In this document: in pieces, positions 35,657 to 44,891 of the stretch
How the letters are laid out: each line of letters opens with the position of its first letter
Numbering within the stretch: the first letter of the stretch is position 1
Origin: Kushneria sinocarnis
GTDB taxonomy: Bacteria; Pseudomonadota; Gammaproteobacteria; Pseudomonadales; Halomonadaceae
Reading direction: 5' to 3'
Assembly: GCF_003633775.1 (NCBI RefSeq)
Contig: NZ_RBIN01000003.1
Location: forward strand, 124,001-188,000
DNA length: 64,000 nucleotides
The notes under the pieces: model-generated
What the model saw: only the letters and a program-made list of their open reading frames with translations
What the model was told of the DNA's origin: nothing
Databases searched by the model: none
Translations under genes and position numbers: made by a program

Positions 35657-36838
35657 ATGAAACGCTACAGTCGCGTCGGTTATACACTGCCCGTTATCCT
35701 CGCTGTACTGGTGCATGCCGGTGCACTGGTCCTGACCATGCTGAATCTTTCCTTCAGCTCTTCGGAGAAGACTTCCAGCGCGGTTGTACATGCCAGGCTG
35801 GTAAAGCTGGAAACGACTACCGACCAGGCGCAACAGCCTCAGGAGTCGGCGCCATCGGCTTCGAGCACGCCCGAGCCTGAAGAAGAAAGCACTCCGGCAG
35901 CCGAAGAGACTGCCTCATCCCGGGAGAGCGAGGAGCAGTCAGACGAACAGGCTCGGCAGTCGCAACAGGAGGCGCGGGCGCGTGCCGAGCAGGCGCAACA
36001 GCTGGCCCGGCAGCAGCAGCAGGAAGCCCGTCAGCGACAGCAGGCCGAAGCCCAGCGTGAGCAGGAGCAGGCTGCTCGTGAGAAGGCGGCACAACAGGCG
36101 CGTGAAAAGGCTCAGGCGGAACAGAAGGCTGCCGCCGAGGCGAAGCGCCAGGCCGAGCAGGAAGCGAAGGAGAAGGCCGCCGCCAAAGCGAAACGCCAGG
36201 CCGAGCAGGAGGCGAAGGAGAAGGCCGCTGCCGAAGCGAAACGCCAGGCCGAGCAGGAAGCGAAGGAGAAGGCCGCTGCCGAGGCGAAACGCCAGGCTGA
36301 GCAGGAGGCGAAGGAGAAGGCCGCCGCCGAGGCGAAACGCCAGGCCGAGCAGGAAGCGAAGGAGAAGGCCGCTGCCGAGGCGAAGCGCCAGGCCGAGCAG
36401 GAAGCGAAGGAGAAGGCCGCTGCCGAGGCGAAACGCCAAGCCGAGCAGAAGCGCATGGCTCAGGCTGCGGCCGAGGCCAGCGGTGACCTGGGCAGTGAAA
36501 TTTCCAGTGAACAGCAATCCATCGCCAATGCACGTCAGGCCAGGGAAGCGGCCAATGGCTTCATGAATCTGGTCAGGCGTTATGTGGAACAGAACTGGTC
36601 TCAGCCCCCCAATATCTCTTCGGGGGTTCAGGCGACGATACGTATCCGCCTGCTGCCTACCGGTGAGTTGGTTGATGCCAGAGTCCTCGAAGGCAGCGGT
36701 AATGCCAGCTTCGACCGTTCAGCGCTTCAGGCGGTACGCAAGGCGGCTCCCTTTACCGAATTGAGCAAGTTGCCTTCGGCACAGCAACGACAGTTTCGTG
36801 AATTCAATCTCCGCTTCAACCCCGAGGATGTGCGCTGA
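35657..36838 (+). CDS. tolA: Tol-Pal system protein TolA
   Basis: The 393-residue energy-transducing protein that spans the periplasm: N-terminal transmembrane helix (about 12-33), a long charged helical domain II, and a C-terminal domain III (about 300-393) that binds TolB and Pal. Domain II contains six consecutive copies of a 16-residue block ([16 protein letters not shown]) plus a partial seventh. The stop overlaps the tolB start (TGATG). Confidence 0.94.
   Translation: MKRYSRVGYTLPVILAVLVHAGALVLTMLNLSFSSSEKTSSAVVHARLVKLETTTDQAQQPQESAPSASSTPEPEEESTPAAEETASSRESEEQSDEQARQSQQEARARAEQAQQLARQQQQEARQRQQAEAQREQEQAAREKAAQQAREKAQAEQKAAAEAKRQAEQEAKEKAAAKAKRQAEQEAKEKAAAEAKRQAEQEAKEKAAAEAKRQAEQEAKEKAAAEAKRQAEQEAKEKAAAEAKRQAEQEAKEKAAAEAKRQAEQKRMAQAAAEASGDLGSEISSEQQSIANARQAREAANGFMNLVRRYVEQNWSQPPNISSGVQATIRIRLLPTGELVDARVLEGSGNASFDRSALQAVRKAAPFTELSKLPSAQQRQFREFNLRFNPEDVR
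36128..36448 (+). repeat. 48-bp tandem repeat within tolA
   Basis: Six in-frame 48-base units (36128-36415) and a 33-base partial unit encode nearly identical 16-residue helical repeats; the only residue change is E to K in unit 2. Near-identity at DNA level implies recent expansion or homogenisation. Confidence 0.9.
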
Positions 36839-38133
36839 TGAAACGTATGGTGGCCCTGACGGGCATGATCATGATGTTGCTGGTCAGCATGACGGCGCGA
36901 GCCGAAGGTGATCTGACCATCGAAATCACCAAGGGTAACGACCAGGCCATGCCGATCGCTGTGGTGCCCTTTCAGGCGGATGGCAACAATCCTCCCCAGG
37001 ATATTGCACGTATCATCAGCAATGACCTGCAGCACAGCGGTCAGTTTTCGCCTCTCGAGCGCAGCGAGATGCTGTCGACCCCGGCCAGTGGTGAACAGAT
37101 TCACTATGCGGACTGGCAGCAGCTCAAGGCCAATTATCTCGTGGTGGGCAGCATCGAGCAGTCCGGTAATGGCTACAGGATCAGCTGGGAGCTGCACGAC
37201 GTCTACGGCAACAAGCGCATGATCGGTGAAAGTGTTACCTCCAGCGCGGATCAGCTGCGCTCGCGGGCGCACTACATCGCCGATCGCATCTTCAAGGCCA
37301 TTACCGGAATTCGAGGCGCCTTTCAGACCAGAATTGCCTATGTTTCCGCTACCGGCGTGGACGACAATATGCAGTTCGCGCTCTATGTTGCCGATCAGGA
37401 TGGACACAATACCCAGCAGGTGCTGTCCTCTGATCAGCCCATCCTGTCGCCCGCCTGGTCCCCTGATGGTCAGAAACTGGCCTATGTCTCCTTCGAGTCC
37501 GGCCGTCCCGCCATATATGTGCAACAGCTCTCGACAGGCAAGCGTGTCAAGCTGAGTTCCTTCGAGGGCATCAATGGGGCGCCGTCATGGTCACCGGATG
37601 GCCGCAAGCTTGCCATGTCACTATCCCGTGATGGTCAGCCGGAAATTTATGTGATGAACGTGGCATCGCGTTCGCTGACCCGGATGACCCGCTCGGAGGC
37701 CATCGAAACGGAGCCGGACTGGAGCCCTGATGGTTCGACACTGCTGTTCACTTCCGATCGCAGTGGACAACCTCAGCTTTATACGATGTCCTCCAATGGT
37801 GGCAGTGCTTCCCGGCTGACTTTTACGGGCAACTACAATGCCGGTGGTCAGTACGGGCCCGATGGCGAGGCAGTTTTCATGAGCACAAGAACCGATCGGG
37901 GATTTCAGGTTGCCAAGCAGAATCTGGAAACCGATCGTGTGACCGTTCTGACCTCAACGGCCCAGGATGAAGCACCTGCCGTTGCACCCAACGGCACTAT
38001 GGTGGTATATGCCACTCAGCAGGGGAGCCAGGGTGTTCTCGGTGCTGTATCAGCGGACGGCCGCGCCGAATTTGTCATACCTTCCCCCAGCGGGAATGTA
38101 CGCGAACCGGCCTGGTCGCCGTTTTTGAATTAA
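36838..38133 (+). CDS. tolB: Tol-Pal system protein TolB
   Basis: A periplasmic beta-propeller (431 residues) that cycles between Pal and TolA. A Sec signal peptide ends near ALA-like MTARA (about residue 22). The N-terminal alpha/beta domain ([11 protein letters not shown]) is followed by repeated propeller blades ([41 protein letters not shown]). Confidence 0.96.
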   Translation: MKRMVALTGMIMMLLVSMTARAEGDLTIEITKGNDQAMPIAVVPFQADGNNPPQDIARIISNDLQHSGQFSPLERSEMLSTPASGEQIHYADWQQLKANYLVVGSIEQSGNGYRISWELHDVYGNKRMIGESVTSSADQLRSRAHYIADRIFKAITGIRGAFQTRIAYVSATGVDDNMQFALYVADQDGHNTQQVLSSDQPILSPAWSPDGQKLAYVSFESGRPAIYVQQLSTGKRVKLSSFEGINGAPSWSPDGRKLAMSLSRDGQPEIYVMNVASRSLTRMTRSEAIETEPDWSPDGSTLLFTSDRSGQPQLYTMSSNGGSASRLTFTGNYNAGGQYGPDGEAVFMSTRTDRGFQVAKQNLETDRVTVLTSTAQDEAPAVAPNGTMVVYATQQGSQGVLGAVSADGRAEFVIPSPSGNVREPAWSPFLN

Positions 38134-38180
38134 ACCACTAGAATGAAGTCGTCATTCGTTAAACGAGCAAGGAGATGATC

Positions 38181-38705
38181 ATGCAATTCACCAATTACGC
38201 CAGGACTCTGACTGCCGCACTTTCGCTGGCTGTCATTGCCGGTTGCTCCAGCGGCGGTGGTACTCAGGACGGCGAAATGGGTGGCATGAGCAGCGGTACC
38301 AGTACCGGTGCAAGCACTCAGGGAATGAGCAGCAGCCAGGGCGCACAGGGCGCCGGCATGGATCAGCGCGATCAGATGCCCAGTGAAACCACGGTCTACT
38401 TCGAGTTCGACAGCTCGAGTATCCCGTCGCAGTACGAGTCGGTGCTCAATCGCAACGCCAGCTATCTGCAGTCTCATCCGGATACCAGTGTCGTGCTGGA
38501 AGGCCATACCGATCCGCGTGGCACGCGTGAATACAACATGGCGCTGGGTGAGCGTCGTGCCAACTCCGTCAAGCAGTACCTGACCATTCAGGGTGTTTCT
38601 GCTTCCCAGATCGAAGTCGTCAGCTACGGTGAAGAGCGTCCGGCAATGCAGGGTAACTCCGAGCAGGCCTATGCCAAGGACCGTCGCGTCGTCATCGATT
38701 ACTGA
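38181..38705 (+). CDS. pal: Peptidoglycan-associated lipoprotein
   Basis: An outer-membrane lipoprotein of 174 residues with lipobox VIAGC, a Gly/Ser/Met-rich linker and an OmpA-like peptidoglycan-binding domain (VYFEFDSSSIP, LEGHTDPRGTREYN, GERRA). The ATG at 38181 is chosen because GGAG lies six bases upstream; the ATG at 38175 abuts the ribosome-binding site. Confidence 0.95.
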   Translation: MQFTNYARTLTAALSLAVIAGCSSGGGTQDGEMGGMSSGTSTGASTQGMSSSQGAQGAGMDQRDQMPSETTVYFEFDSSSIPSQYESVLNRNASYLQSHPDTSVVLEGHTDPRGTREYNMALGERRANSVKQYLTIQGVSASQIEVVSYGEERPAMQGNSEQAYAKDRRVVIDY

Positions 38706-38723
38706 TAGCTTCGGAGACGACTG

Positions 38724-39581
38724 ATGAAACACAGTCTTGTCAGACTGTGCGGCGCGGGAGCCCTGGTGCTCCCGCTGTCCGTTATGGCCGAGTCCGGTAC
38801 GGATCTTCCCGCACAGGGCAGTTCGATCTACGATCAGACCTCGACCGGCAGCGGTAACATGATGCTGTTCAACCGCCTGCAGGATCAGCAACAGTCCATA
38901 AACGAGCTGCGTGGCCGAATCGAAAAGCTCGAACATGAGCTCGAGCAGCAGACCCGGCTTTCCAAGCAGCGTTATCTCGATCTGGAAGAACGGCTTTCCG
39001 GTAACAGCGGAAGTGGCGCAGGCAGCTCGGCCGGTGCTCCTGCCAGCTCCGGCAGCGGCGATGACTCCAGCGACCCCATTACCCGCGCCGCACGCTCCGG
39101 GGCAGGAGACGTATCCGGCTCGTCGGGAAGTAGTGATAATGCTGCCGCCGGCAGTGCGTCTTCCTCGGGTAGCGCTTCCTCGTCAGCGTCAGCTAACGGG
39201 GCAGGCGATGCCCAACAGGCTTACCAGGAGGCGTTTGCTCTGGTGCAGCAGCGTCAGTTCGATCAGGCCATCGACGCCTTTGAACAGTTCAACCAGCAGT
39301 ACAGCGATACCCCTCTGAAAGGCAATGCCTACTACTGGCTTGGTGAGCTCTATTCAGCCAGGTCGCGGCTTGACCAGGCAGCCGGGGCCTTCCAGACGGT
39401 CATTGACGACTATTCCGGGAGCAGCAAGGTATCGGATGCCATTTACAAGCTGGGTCTTGTCAGGGCTCGCCAGGGAGAAAGTGACCAGGCCCAGCAACTG
39501 CTGCAGCGCGTTATCCGGGACTATCCCGACAGCAATGCGGCCGGTCTGGCGCAGGATTTTCTCGACAAGACCGGCGGCTGA
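38724..39581 (+). CDS. cpoB: Cell division coordinator CpoB (YbgF)
   Basis: A periplasmic protein (285 residues) that links Tol-Pal constriction with peptidoglycan synthesis. It has a signal peptide (ALVLPLSVMAES), a trimerising coiled coil (about 50-90), a Ser/Gly/Ala-rich linker, and TPR repeats at the C-terminus (YQEAFALVQQRQFDQAIDAF and two more). It is the last gene of the Tol operon and convergent with mupP, five bases apart. Confidence 0.94.
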   Translation: MKHSLVRLCGAGALVLPLSVMAESGTDLPAQGSSIYDQTSTGSGNMMLFNRLQDQQQSINELRGRIEKLEHELEQQTRLSKQRYLDLEERLSGNSGSGAGSSAGAPASSGSGDDSSDPITRAARSGAGDVSGSSGSSDNAAAGSASSSGSASSSASANGAGDAQQAYQEAFALVQQRQFDQAIDAFEQFNQQYSDTPLKGNAYYWLGELYSARSRLDQAAGAFQTVIDDYSGSSKVSDAIYKLGLVRARQGESDQAQQLLQRVIRDYPDSNAAGLAQDFLDKTGG

Positions 39582-39586
39582 TGGCG

Positions 39587-40324
39587 TCAGGAGTCACTCG
39601 TTGCGCCCCGACCTCCCGGGGAGGGCTGGGCGCGATCGGCGGTATCATGGCAGTGCGTGAGCAGCATTTCCGCCAGTTCCGATGACGTTTCAAAACGGTG
39701 ATGGGCAGGCCAGAGCAGTGGATCATCACCTTCTCTCAGGTAACCGTAGTGCACCGCCACGGCTGTCATCCCGGCAGCCATCGCGGCTTCCATGTCACGT
39801 TCATGATCACCGATGTACCAGCACTCCCGGGGAGAAACCTGCAGACGCCGTGCGGCTTCGAGCAGAGGCGCGGGGTCGGGTTTCTTGACGGGTAGATCAT
39901 CGGCGCAGAGCAGTACATCAGGTACCAGCCCCAGTGCTTCAAGCAGCGGCTCGGCATAACGCCGAGGCTTGTTGGTAATGATCCCCCATGGCTGCTGCTG
40001 TTCGACGTAGCGATTCAACACCCGTTCCAGCCCTTCAAATAGATGGCTTTCCTCGGCCACGTTGTGCCCGTAGGCTTCAAGCAGCCGGTGGCGTGCCGTT
40101 GCATGCTCGGGATGGTCGGTGGTGTAGCCGAGAGCCAGCGTGACAAGGGCATTGCCCCCATGAGAGACCTCGGCGCGGATGATCTCATAGGGAAGGGGGG
40201 CCAGAGAGTGAGCCCGGCGCAGCGCATTGGTGGCACGTGCCAGATCAGGCGCGGTATCCACCAGCGTACCGTCGAGATCGAACAGCACCGCCCGTGGCAC
40301 GGGTATACCCTGTTCTGCGGTCAT
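39587..40324 (-). CDS. mupP: HAD phosphatase, MupP-like (N-acetylmuramate-6-phosphate phosphatase)
   Basis: A 245-residue HAD-superfamily phosphatase: motif [12 protein letters not shown] (nucleophile Asp about 16), motif II ITNK, lysine in KKPDP and motif [14 protein letters not shown]. By sequence alone it could be called phosphoglycolate phosphatase. The order mtaD-ubiG-phosphatase matches Pseudomonas, where this gene is MupP of the peptidoglycan recycling route, so MupP is preferred. Its ATG overlaps the ubiG stop (ATGA), and its C-terminus is extended by about 20 disordered residues. Confidence 0.78.
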   Translation of the reverse strand: MTAEQGIPVPRAVLFDLDGTLVDTAPDLARATNALRRAHSLAPLPYEIIRAEVSHGGNALVTLALGYTTDHPEHATARHRLLEAYGHNVAEESHLFEGLERVLNRYVEQQQPWGIITNKPRRYAEPLLEALGLVPDVLLCADDLPVKKPDPAPLLEAARRLQVSPRECWYIGDHERDMEAAMAAGMTAVAVHYGYLREGDDPLLWPAHHRFETSSELAEMLLTHCHDTADRAQPSPGGRGATSDS

Positions 40325-41025
40325 GGGGTTTCCAGCCGGGTATGCATCAGGTAGTTCACGTCGGTGTCGTTGGCCGAAAGACGGTACTGTCGCGTGACCG
40401 GGTTGTAGGTCAGACCGGTAATATCGTTGACCTGAAGATCGCTGGTACGAGCCCAGCGGGCCAGCTCGGAAGGGCGGATGAATCGCTTGTACTCATGAGT
40501 TCCGCGGGGGAGCAGCTGCAGGACATATTCAGCGCCGAAGATGGCCAGCAGCCAGGATTTCGGGCAGCGGTTGATGGTTGAAAAGAAGACATGGCCACCG
40601 GGTTTGACGAGTCGTGCGCAGGCGGCCACCACGCTCTCGGGACGTGGTACATGCTCCAGCATCTCCAGGCAGGTAACGATGTCGAATTCACCGGGATGGG
40701 CTTGTGCCATTTCTTCGGCACTGATGCACTGATAATCGACCTCGACACCGCTTTCCTGCTGATGAAGGCGTGCCACGGAAAGCGGTGTTTCTCCCAGATC
40801 AATGCCGGTTACCCGAGCGCCACGATGTGCCATGGCCTCGCTCAGGATGCCGCCACCACAACCGATATCGATAACCCTTTTGCCCACCAGTCCGGCGCGT
40901 TCATCGATATAATCCAGCCGTAACGGGTTGATGTCATGCAGCGGTTTGAATTCGCCCTCCCGATCCCACCAGCGACTGGCCAGGGAGTCGAACTTGGCGA
41001 TTTCGCCCTGATCCACATTGGGCAT
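40321..41025 (-). CDS. ubiG: Ubiquinone biosynthesis O-methyltransferase UbiG
   Basis: An SAM-dependent methyltransferase performing both O-methylations of ubiquinone synthesis. SAM motif [34 protein letters not shown] and the membrane-binding segment after INRCPKSW are characteristic. AAGGAG lies six bases before the ATG at 41025, giving 234 residues; an ATG at 41040 overlaps the mtaD stop and is the alternative. The product supports quinone synthesis, unconnected metabolically with its neighbours. Confidence 0.94.
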   Translation of the reverse strand: MPNVDQGEIAKFDSLASRWWDREGEFKPLHDINPLRLDYIDERAGLVGKRVIDIGCGGGILSEAMAHRGARVTGIDLGETPLSVARLHQQESGVEVDYQCISAEEMAQAHPGEFDIVTCLEMLEHVPRPESVVAACARLVKPGGHVFFSTINRCPKSWLLAIFGAEYVLQLLPRGTHEYKRFIRPSELARWARTSDLQVNDITGLTYNPVTRQYRLSANDTDVNYLMHTRLETP

Positions 41026-41036
41026 TGATAACTCCT

Positions 41037-42374
41037 TCATGATGCAGGATGGGGCGCGTTGTCGGCCATCTGCTGCTGCCGATGCCGCGCCATTTGAATC
41101 AGTTCGCGCTCGTCTTCATTGACCAGCTCCCCTTCATCGAGCAGCAGCTGACCGGCCACCCAGACGTGTGACACCTGCCGACTGTTTACAGCATAGACAA
41201 GTGCCGATTCAGGATGATGAACGGGCTGGCTTTCCAGACTGTCAAGATTTACGGCAATCAGATCGGCTGCCATGCCCGGCTGGATGCTGCCGACCCGGTC
41301 AGCCATGTCCAGGGCACGGGCACCCTCGATGGTGGCCATGGCCAGCGCTGCCATGGCCGGAAGCGAGGCCGCGTCGCCACTGACTCCCTTGGCCAGCAGG
41401 GCGGCATGACGCATCTCGTCGAACATGTCGAGATCGTTGTTGCTGCAGGCGCCATCGGTCCCCAGTGCCACATTGATGCCCGCTTCAAGCAGGCGAGTAA
41501 CCGGGCAGAAGCCACTGGCAAGCTTGAGATTCGACTGGGGGCAGTGGATAACAGAGGCGCCACTGTCGGCAACCTGCCGGATCTCGGCTTCCGTCAGCTG
41601 GGTCATGTGAACCGCCTGAAAGCCGTTATCAAGCAACCCGGCATCATGCAGCCGTTGCAGCGGACGTATCTCGGCCGAGTCCACTTCGTCCCGGGTTTCA
41701 TGAACATGCATCTGTATCGGCAGCCCCAGTCGGTCACGTGCCTGACGCAACTGGCGCAGGCTCTCGTCGCTCACCGTATAGGGCGCATGGGGCCCGAGGG
41801 TAATGGAAATGCGCTCGTGATGGCGATAGCGTTCCAGCAGCGCCGCACTCTTGTCGAGTCCCGCTTTAAAACCCTCCGACCAGGGGGTGGGGAAATCAAT
41901 CAGGGGAGTACAGAGCTGGGCCCTGATGCCCGATCGGTTGACCACCTCGGCAGCGGCTTCCGGCGCCAGATACATGTCGGAAAAAAGGGTGGTACCCGAG
42001 CGCAGCATTTCGGCGATGGCCAGCCGAGTGCCGTCAGCAACGAATTCGGGCTGCATGAAAGCAGCTTCGGCGGGCCAGATGTGTTCCTTCAGCCAGGTCA
42101 TGAGGGGAAGATCATCCGCATACCCCCGCATCATGCTCATGCCGGCATGATTGTGGGCATTGACCAGCCCCGGCAGCAGCGCATGCTGTTCCAGCCGAAG
42201 GGTCCGACCGGCTTGTACCCGGGTCCTGGCTTCATCAATGGGCCACACGCCCTGAATGATACCATCGGATATGGCAATGGCCTGCCACTCTTTCACCGGC
42301 CATCCTGCGGTCATGGGCAGCAGCCAGCGACACTCTATAAGCAGATCGGCAGAGACGGACTGAGTAGCAGGCAT
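41037..42374 (-). CDS. mtaD: 5-Methylthioadenosine/S-adenosylhomocysteine deaminase
   Basis: A TRZ/ATZ-family amidohydrolase of 445 residues, converting methylthioadenosine to methylthioinosine in purine/methionine salvage. Metal ligands: NAHNHAGM (HxH about 73-75), [15 protein letters not shown] and [15 protein letters not shown] precedes the ATG. Together with ubiG and mupP it forms an overlapping three-gene leftward operon. Confidence 0.9.
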   Translation of the reverse strand: MPATQSVSADLLIECRWLLPMTAGWPVKEWQAIAISDGIIQGVWPIDEARTRVQAGRTLRLEQHALLPGLVNAHNHAGMSMMRGYADDLPLMTWLKEHIWPAEAAFMQPEFVADGTRLAIAEMLRSGTTLFSDMYLAPEAAAEVVNRSGIRAQLCTPLIDFPTPWSEGFKAGLDKSAALLERYRHHERISITLGPHAPYTVSDESLRQLRQARDRLGLPIQMHVHETRDEVDSAEIRPLQRLHDAGLLDNGFQAVHMTQLTEAEIRQVADSGASVIHCPQSNLKLASGFCPVTRLLEAGINVALGTDGACSNNDLDMFDEMRHAALLAKGVSGDAASLPAMAALAMATIEGARALDMADRVGSIQPGMAADLIAVNLDSLESQPVHHPESALVYAVNSRQVSHVWVAGQLLLDEGELVNEDERELIQMARHRQQQMADNAPHPAS

Positions 42375-42398
42375 GTAAAACTCCCTGGAAATTCGGCT

Positions 42399-42427
42399 AT
42401 CCTAACTTGGTAACCGCATGTCGTCAG
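42399..42427 (-). promoter_or_regulatory. Candidate sigma-70 promoter of mtaD-ubiG-mupP
   Basis: On the minus strand CTGACG (42427-42422) and TAGGAT (42404-42399) are separated by exactly 17 bases, 25 bases upstream of the mtaD ATG. Confidence 0.45.
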
Positions 42428-42454
42428 TGAATGACGTATCCGGGCGGTACCCTT

Positions 42455-42471
42455 TTTATACCGTTATCTTC
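42455..42471. repeat. Copy C of the TTTATACCGTTATCTTC motif
   Basis: Identical over 17 bases to the copy at 27529-27545. Similarity continues weakly (TTCA) on the 3' side. It lies in the divergent mtaD-galU interval, an AT-rich region. Confidence 0.5.
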
Positions 42472-42543
42472 TTTCAAGAAAAACAAATAACACAGGTATA
42501 AACGGAAACTGGATACAAAACACCACAAATTGCCGGACTGAAA

Positions 42544-42560
42544 CTGCTTTTCAAGCAGTA
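42544..42560 (+). promoter_or_regulatory. Small hairpin in the galU leader
   Basis: ACTGCTT pairs with AAGCAGT around a 3-base loop, 58 bases before galU. No U-run follows; leader structure or operator. Confidence 0.3.
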
Positions 42561-42618
42561 ACCATCGACGTTTCAATACCACGATAGACGTACACCACGC
42601 TGAAAAAGGACTCAGGGA

Positions 42619-43509
42619 ATGATTCGTAAGGCCGTATTGCCTGTTGCAGGTTTTGGAACACGCTGTCTGCCAGCTTCCAAGGCCATTCCCAAGGAAATGA
42701 TCACGATCGTTGACAAGCCGGTCATCCAGTACGTTGTTCAGGAAGCGGTAGCTGCCGGCATCAAGGAGATCGTACTGGTCACCCATTCATCCAAGTCGGC
42801 GATCGAGAACCACTTCGACAAGCATTACGAACTTGAATCCCAGCTGGAAGCCAAGGGCAAGGACGAGCTGCTGAGTGAAATCCGGGACATCATCCCCGAA
42901 GACGTTTCAATCATCAGTGTACGTCAGCATGAAGCACTGGGTCTGGGGCATGCCGTGATGTGTGCTCGCCCCGTGCTGGGCGACAACGAGCCCTTCGCGG
43001 TACTGCTGCCTGATGTGCTCGTCGATGCCGACGGTCTGGAGCAGAATGACCTGGCAGGCATGATCAAGGCCTATGACGACACCGGTCATGCCCAGATCAT
43101 GGTCGAGGATGTGCCGCGTGAAGTTGCCTACAAGTACGGTATCGTGGCACTCGAGGGAGAAACGCCCGAAGCAGGCAAGAGTGCTCGTATCACCGGCATG
43201 GTCGAGAAGCCGGGCAAGGGCGAGGAGCCTTCTACCCTGGCCGTGATCGGACGCTACCTGCTGCCCGGTCGGATCTTCCCGCTGCTGGCCGAGACCACCC
43301 CGGGTGCCGGTAACGAAATCCAGCTCACCGATGCCATCGACAAGCTGCGTGAAGAGCAGGATGTGGCCGCCTATCGCATGAAGGGCGATACCTACGACTG
43401 CGGGCACCAGCTCGGTTACCTGGAAGCCACGATCTCGTTCGCCAAGCGTCATCCCAAGTTCGGTGAAGGGTTCCGTGAGCTGCTGCAACGCTACAGTGGC
43501 GAGGCCTGA
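42619..43509 (+). CDS. galU: UTP-glucose-1-phosphate uridylyltransferase
   Basis: The 296-residue enzyme that makes UDP-glucose, the donor for trehalose (OtsA here), LPS and glycolipids. The nucleotidyltransferase signature AGFGTRCLPASKAIPKEM (about 10-27) and VEKPGKGEEPS are intact. AAGGA lies nine bases before the ATG. A dehydrogenase-like gene follows after two bases and is probably co-transcribed. Confidence 0.95.
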   Translation: MIRKAVLPVAGFGTRCLPASKAIPKEMITIVDKPVIQYVVQEAVAAGIKEIVLVTHSSKSAIENHFDKHYELESQLEAKGKDELLSEIRDIIPEDVSIISVRQHEALGLGHAVMCARPVLGDNEPFAVLLPDVLVDADGLEQNDLAGMIKAYDDTGHAQIMVEDVPREVAYKYGIVALEGETPEAGKSARITGMVEKPGKGEEPSTLAVIGRYLLPGRIFPLLAETTPGAGNEIQLTDAIDKLREEQDVAAYRMKGDTYDCGHQLGYLEATISFAKRHPKFGEGFRELLQRYSGEA

Positions 43510-43511
43510 GC

Positions 43512-44816
43512 ATGCAGGTTGTCGTTCATGGTAGTGAACTGAGTGCGGCCACGGCAGCGGCCGCTCTTTCAACCGTGGGCCACCAGGTTTACTGGTGGCC
43601 TCATCCTGCCCAGCCCTGGTCGCAGCTGCGTGAATCGGACTGGCTCAGAAGTGAACCGGGGCTGGCCGATCAGCTCCAGCAGAACATTGCCGCAGAATCC
43701 CTGCAGCTCTGTGATTCCCAGCGTTCACTGCCTGCTGCCGATATCTACTGGCTCGGGCTCTCGGCCGATCAGCGCCATGATGCCGATCAGTGGGTCGAAA
43801 GCACGCTGGGCAAGGAATCGCACGATTTCGTGCTGGTGAATAACAGCACCTTCCCCATCGGGCATACCGAAAAGCTTGAAGAGCTGATGCGACGCGAGCG
43901 TCAGGTGGCCGTGGCACTGCCCGACATGCTCGAGGAGGGCAGGGCGCTGGGCATGTTCATGCGCCCCGAGCGCTGGATGCTGGGCAGCGAGAACGAGTGG
44001 GCGGAGCGTCAGATCCGTGAACTGCTGCGCGCCTTCAATCGCCGCGAGGATGTTTTCCAGCTGATGCCCCGGCGGGCTGCCGAGCTGACCAAGCTGGCCA
44101 TTATCGGCATGCTGGCCACTCGGGTGAGCTACATGAACGAGCTGGCCGATATGGCGGATCACCTGGGTGTTGATGTCGAAATGGTGCGTCAGGGCATGGG
44201 GGCCGATCGGCGCATCGGGCATGAGTATCTCTATCCCGGCAGCGGCTTTGGTGGCCCGAGCTTTGCGCGCAACCTTTACCGGCTCTCCCGGATCGGGGAA
44301 CAGAGCGACCGTGATTCGGCACTGCTCAAGCAGGTCATCGAGGTCAACACGCAGAAGCAGGAGACCCTGTTTCGCAAGCTCTGGCAGCATCATGACGGTC
44401 GGATCGGGAATCTGACGGTGGCCATCTGGGGCGCTGCGTTCAAACCCAATACCGCAAGAATCGATCAGGCTCCCGTACTGCGGCTGATCGAAGCACTGTG
44501 GGCTCAGAATGTGCATGTCCGGGTCCATGATCCAGCGGCACTGCCATCACTGGCACGCTATTACGGCGAGCACCCGCTGCTGACTCTGGTCGATGATGCC
44601 TACAAGGCCTGCGAGGGTGCAGATGCCCTGATGCTGGCCACCGAATGGAAGTGTTACTGGAACCCCGATTGGCGCCGTCTGGCGACGCTGCTGAACAATC
44701 CGCTGATTCTGGATGGCCGCAATATCTATGATCCCGCGTTCGTGGCCGGTCACGGACTGACCTATCGGGGCGTTGGCCGACAGGCCGACCCCGGCTCCGG
44801 CATCGATACCGAATAG
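43512..44816 (+). CDS. UDP-glucose dehydrogenase homologue lacking catalytic residues
   Basis: This 434-residue protein has the three-domain order of UDP-glucose/GDP-mannose dehydrogenases (N-terminal NAD domain, central dimer helix MNELADMADHLGVD, C-terminal IWGAAFKPNT). The active-site motif normally reads GFGGSCFPKD; here it is GFGGPSFARN, replacing the nucleophile Cys with Ser250, Lys with Arg253 and Asp with Asn254. The NAD-binding GxGxxG is reduced to GSELSA, and the helix K-x3-N lost its Asn (KLAII). The frame is intact, so it is a preserved but probably non-catalytic paralogue; it may regulate GalU. It follows galU by two bases. Confidence 0.85.
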   Translation: MQVVVHGSELSAATAAAALSTVGHQVYWWPHPAQPWSQLRESDWLRSEPGLADQLQQNIAAESLQLCDSQRSLPAADIYWLGLSADQRHDADQWVESTLGKESHDFVLVNNSTFPIGHTEKLEELMRRERQVAVALPDMLEEGRALGMFMRPERWMLGSENEWAERQIRELLRAFNRREDVFQLMPRRAAELTKLAIIGMLATRVSYMNELADMADHLGVDVEMVRQGMGADRRIGHEYLYPGSGFGGPSFARNLYRLSRIGEQSDRDSALLKQVIEVNTQKQETLFRKLWQHHDGRIGNLTVAIWGAAFKPNTARIDQAPVLRLIEALWAQNVHVRVHDPAALPSLARYYGEHPLLTLVDDAYKACEGADALMLATEWKCYWNPDWRRLATLLNNPLILDGRNIYDPAFVAGHGLTYRGVGRQADPGSGIDTE

Positions 44817-44853
44817 GCAGTCCTTGCTTCATGTGAAGGGTGGTGAAGGTCAA

Positions 44854-44888
44854 AGAGGATCGATACGATAAATCGGTCCTCTTTTTTT
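44854..44888 (+). terminator. Intrinsic terminator of galU operon
   Basis: An 11-bp stem (44854-44864 with 44872-44882, one G-U pair) with a 7-base loop is followed by six T. It terminates the galU transcript and, read leftward, also ends close to the SOD gene, so it may serve both. Confidence 0.85.
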
Positions 44889-44891
44889 GAT

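Noticed and set aside
35817-36533. Repetitive open frames antisense and in alternative frames across tolA
   Set aside because: They merely translate the 48-bp repeat of tolA in other frames.
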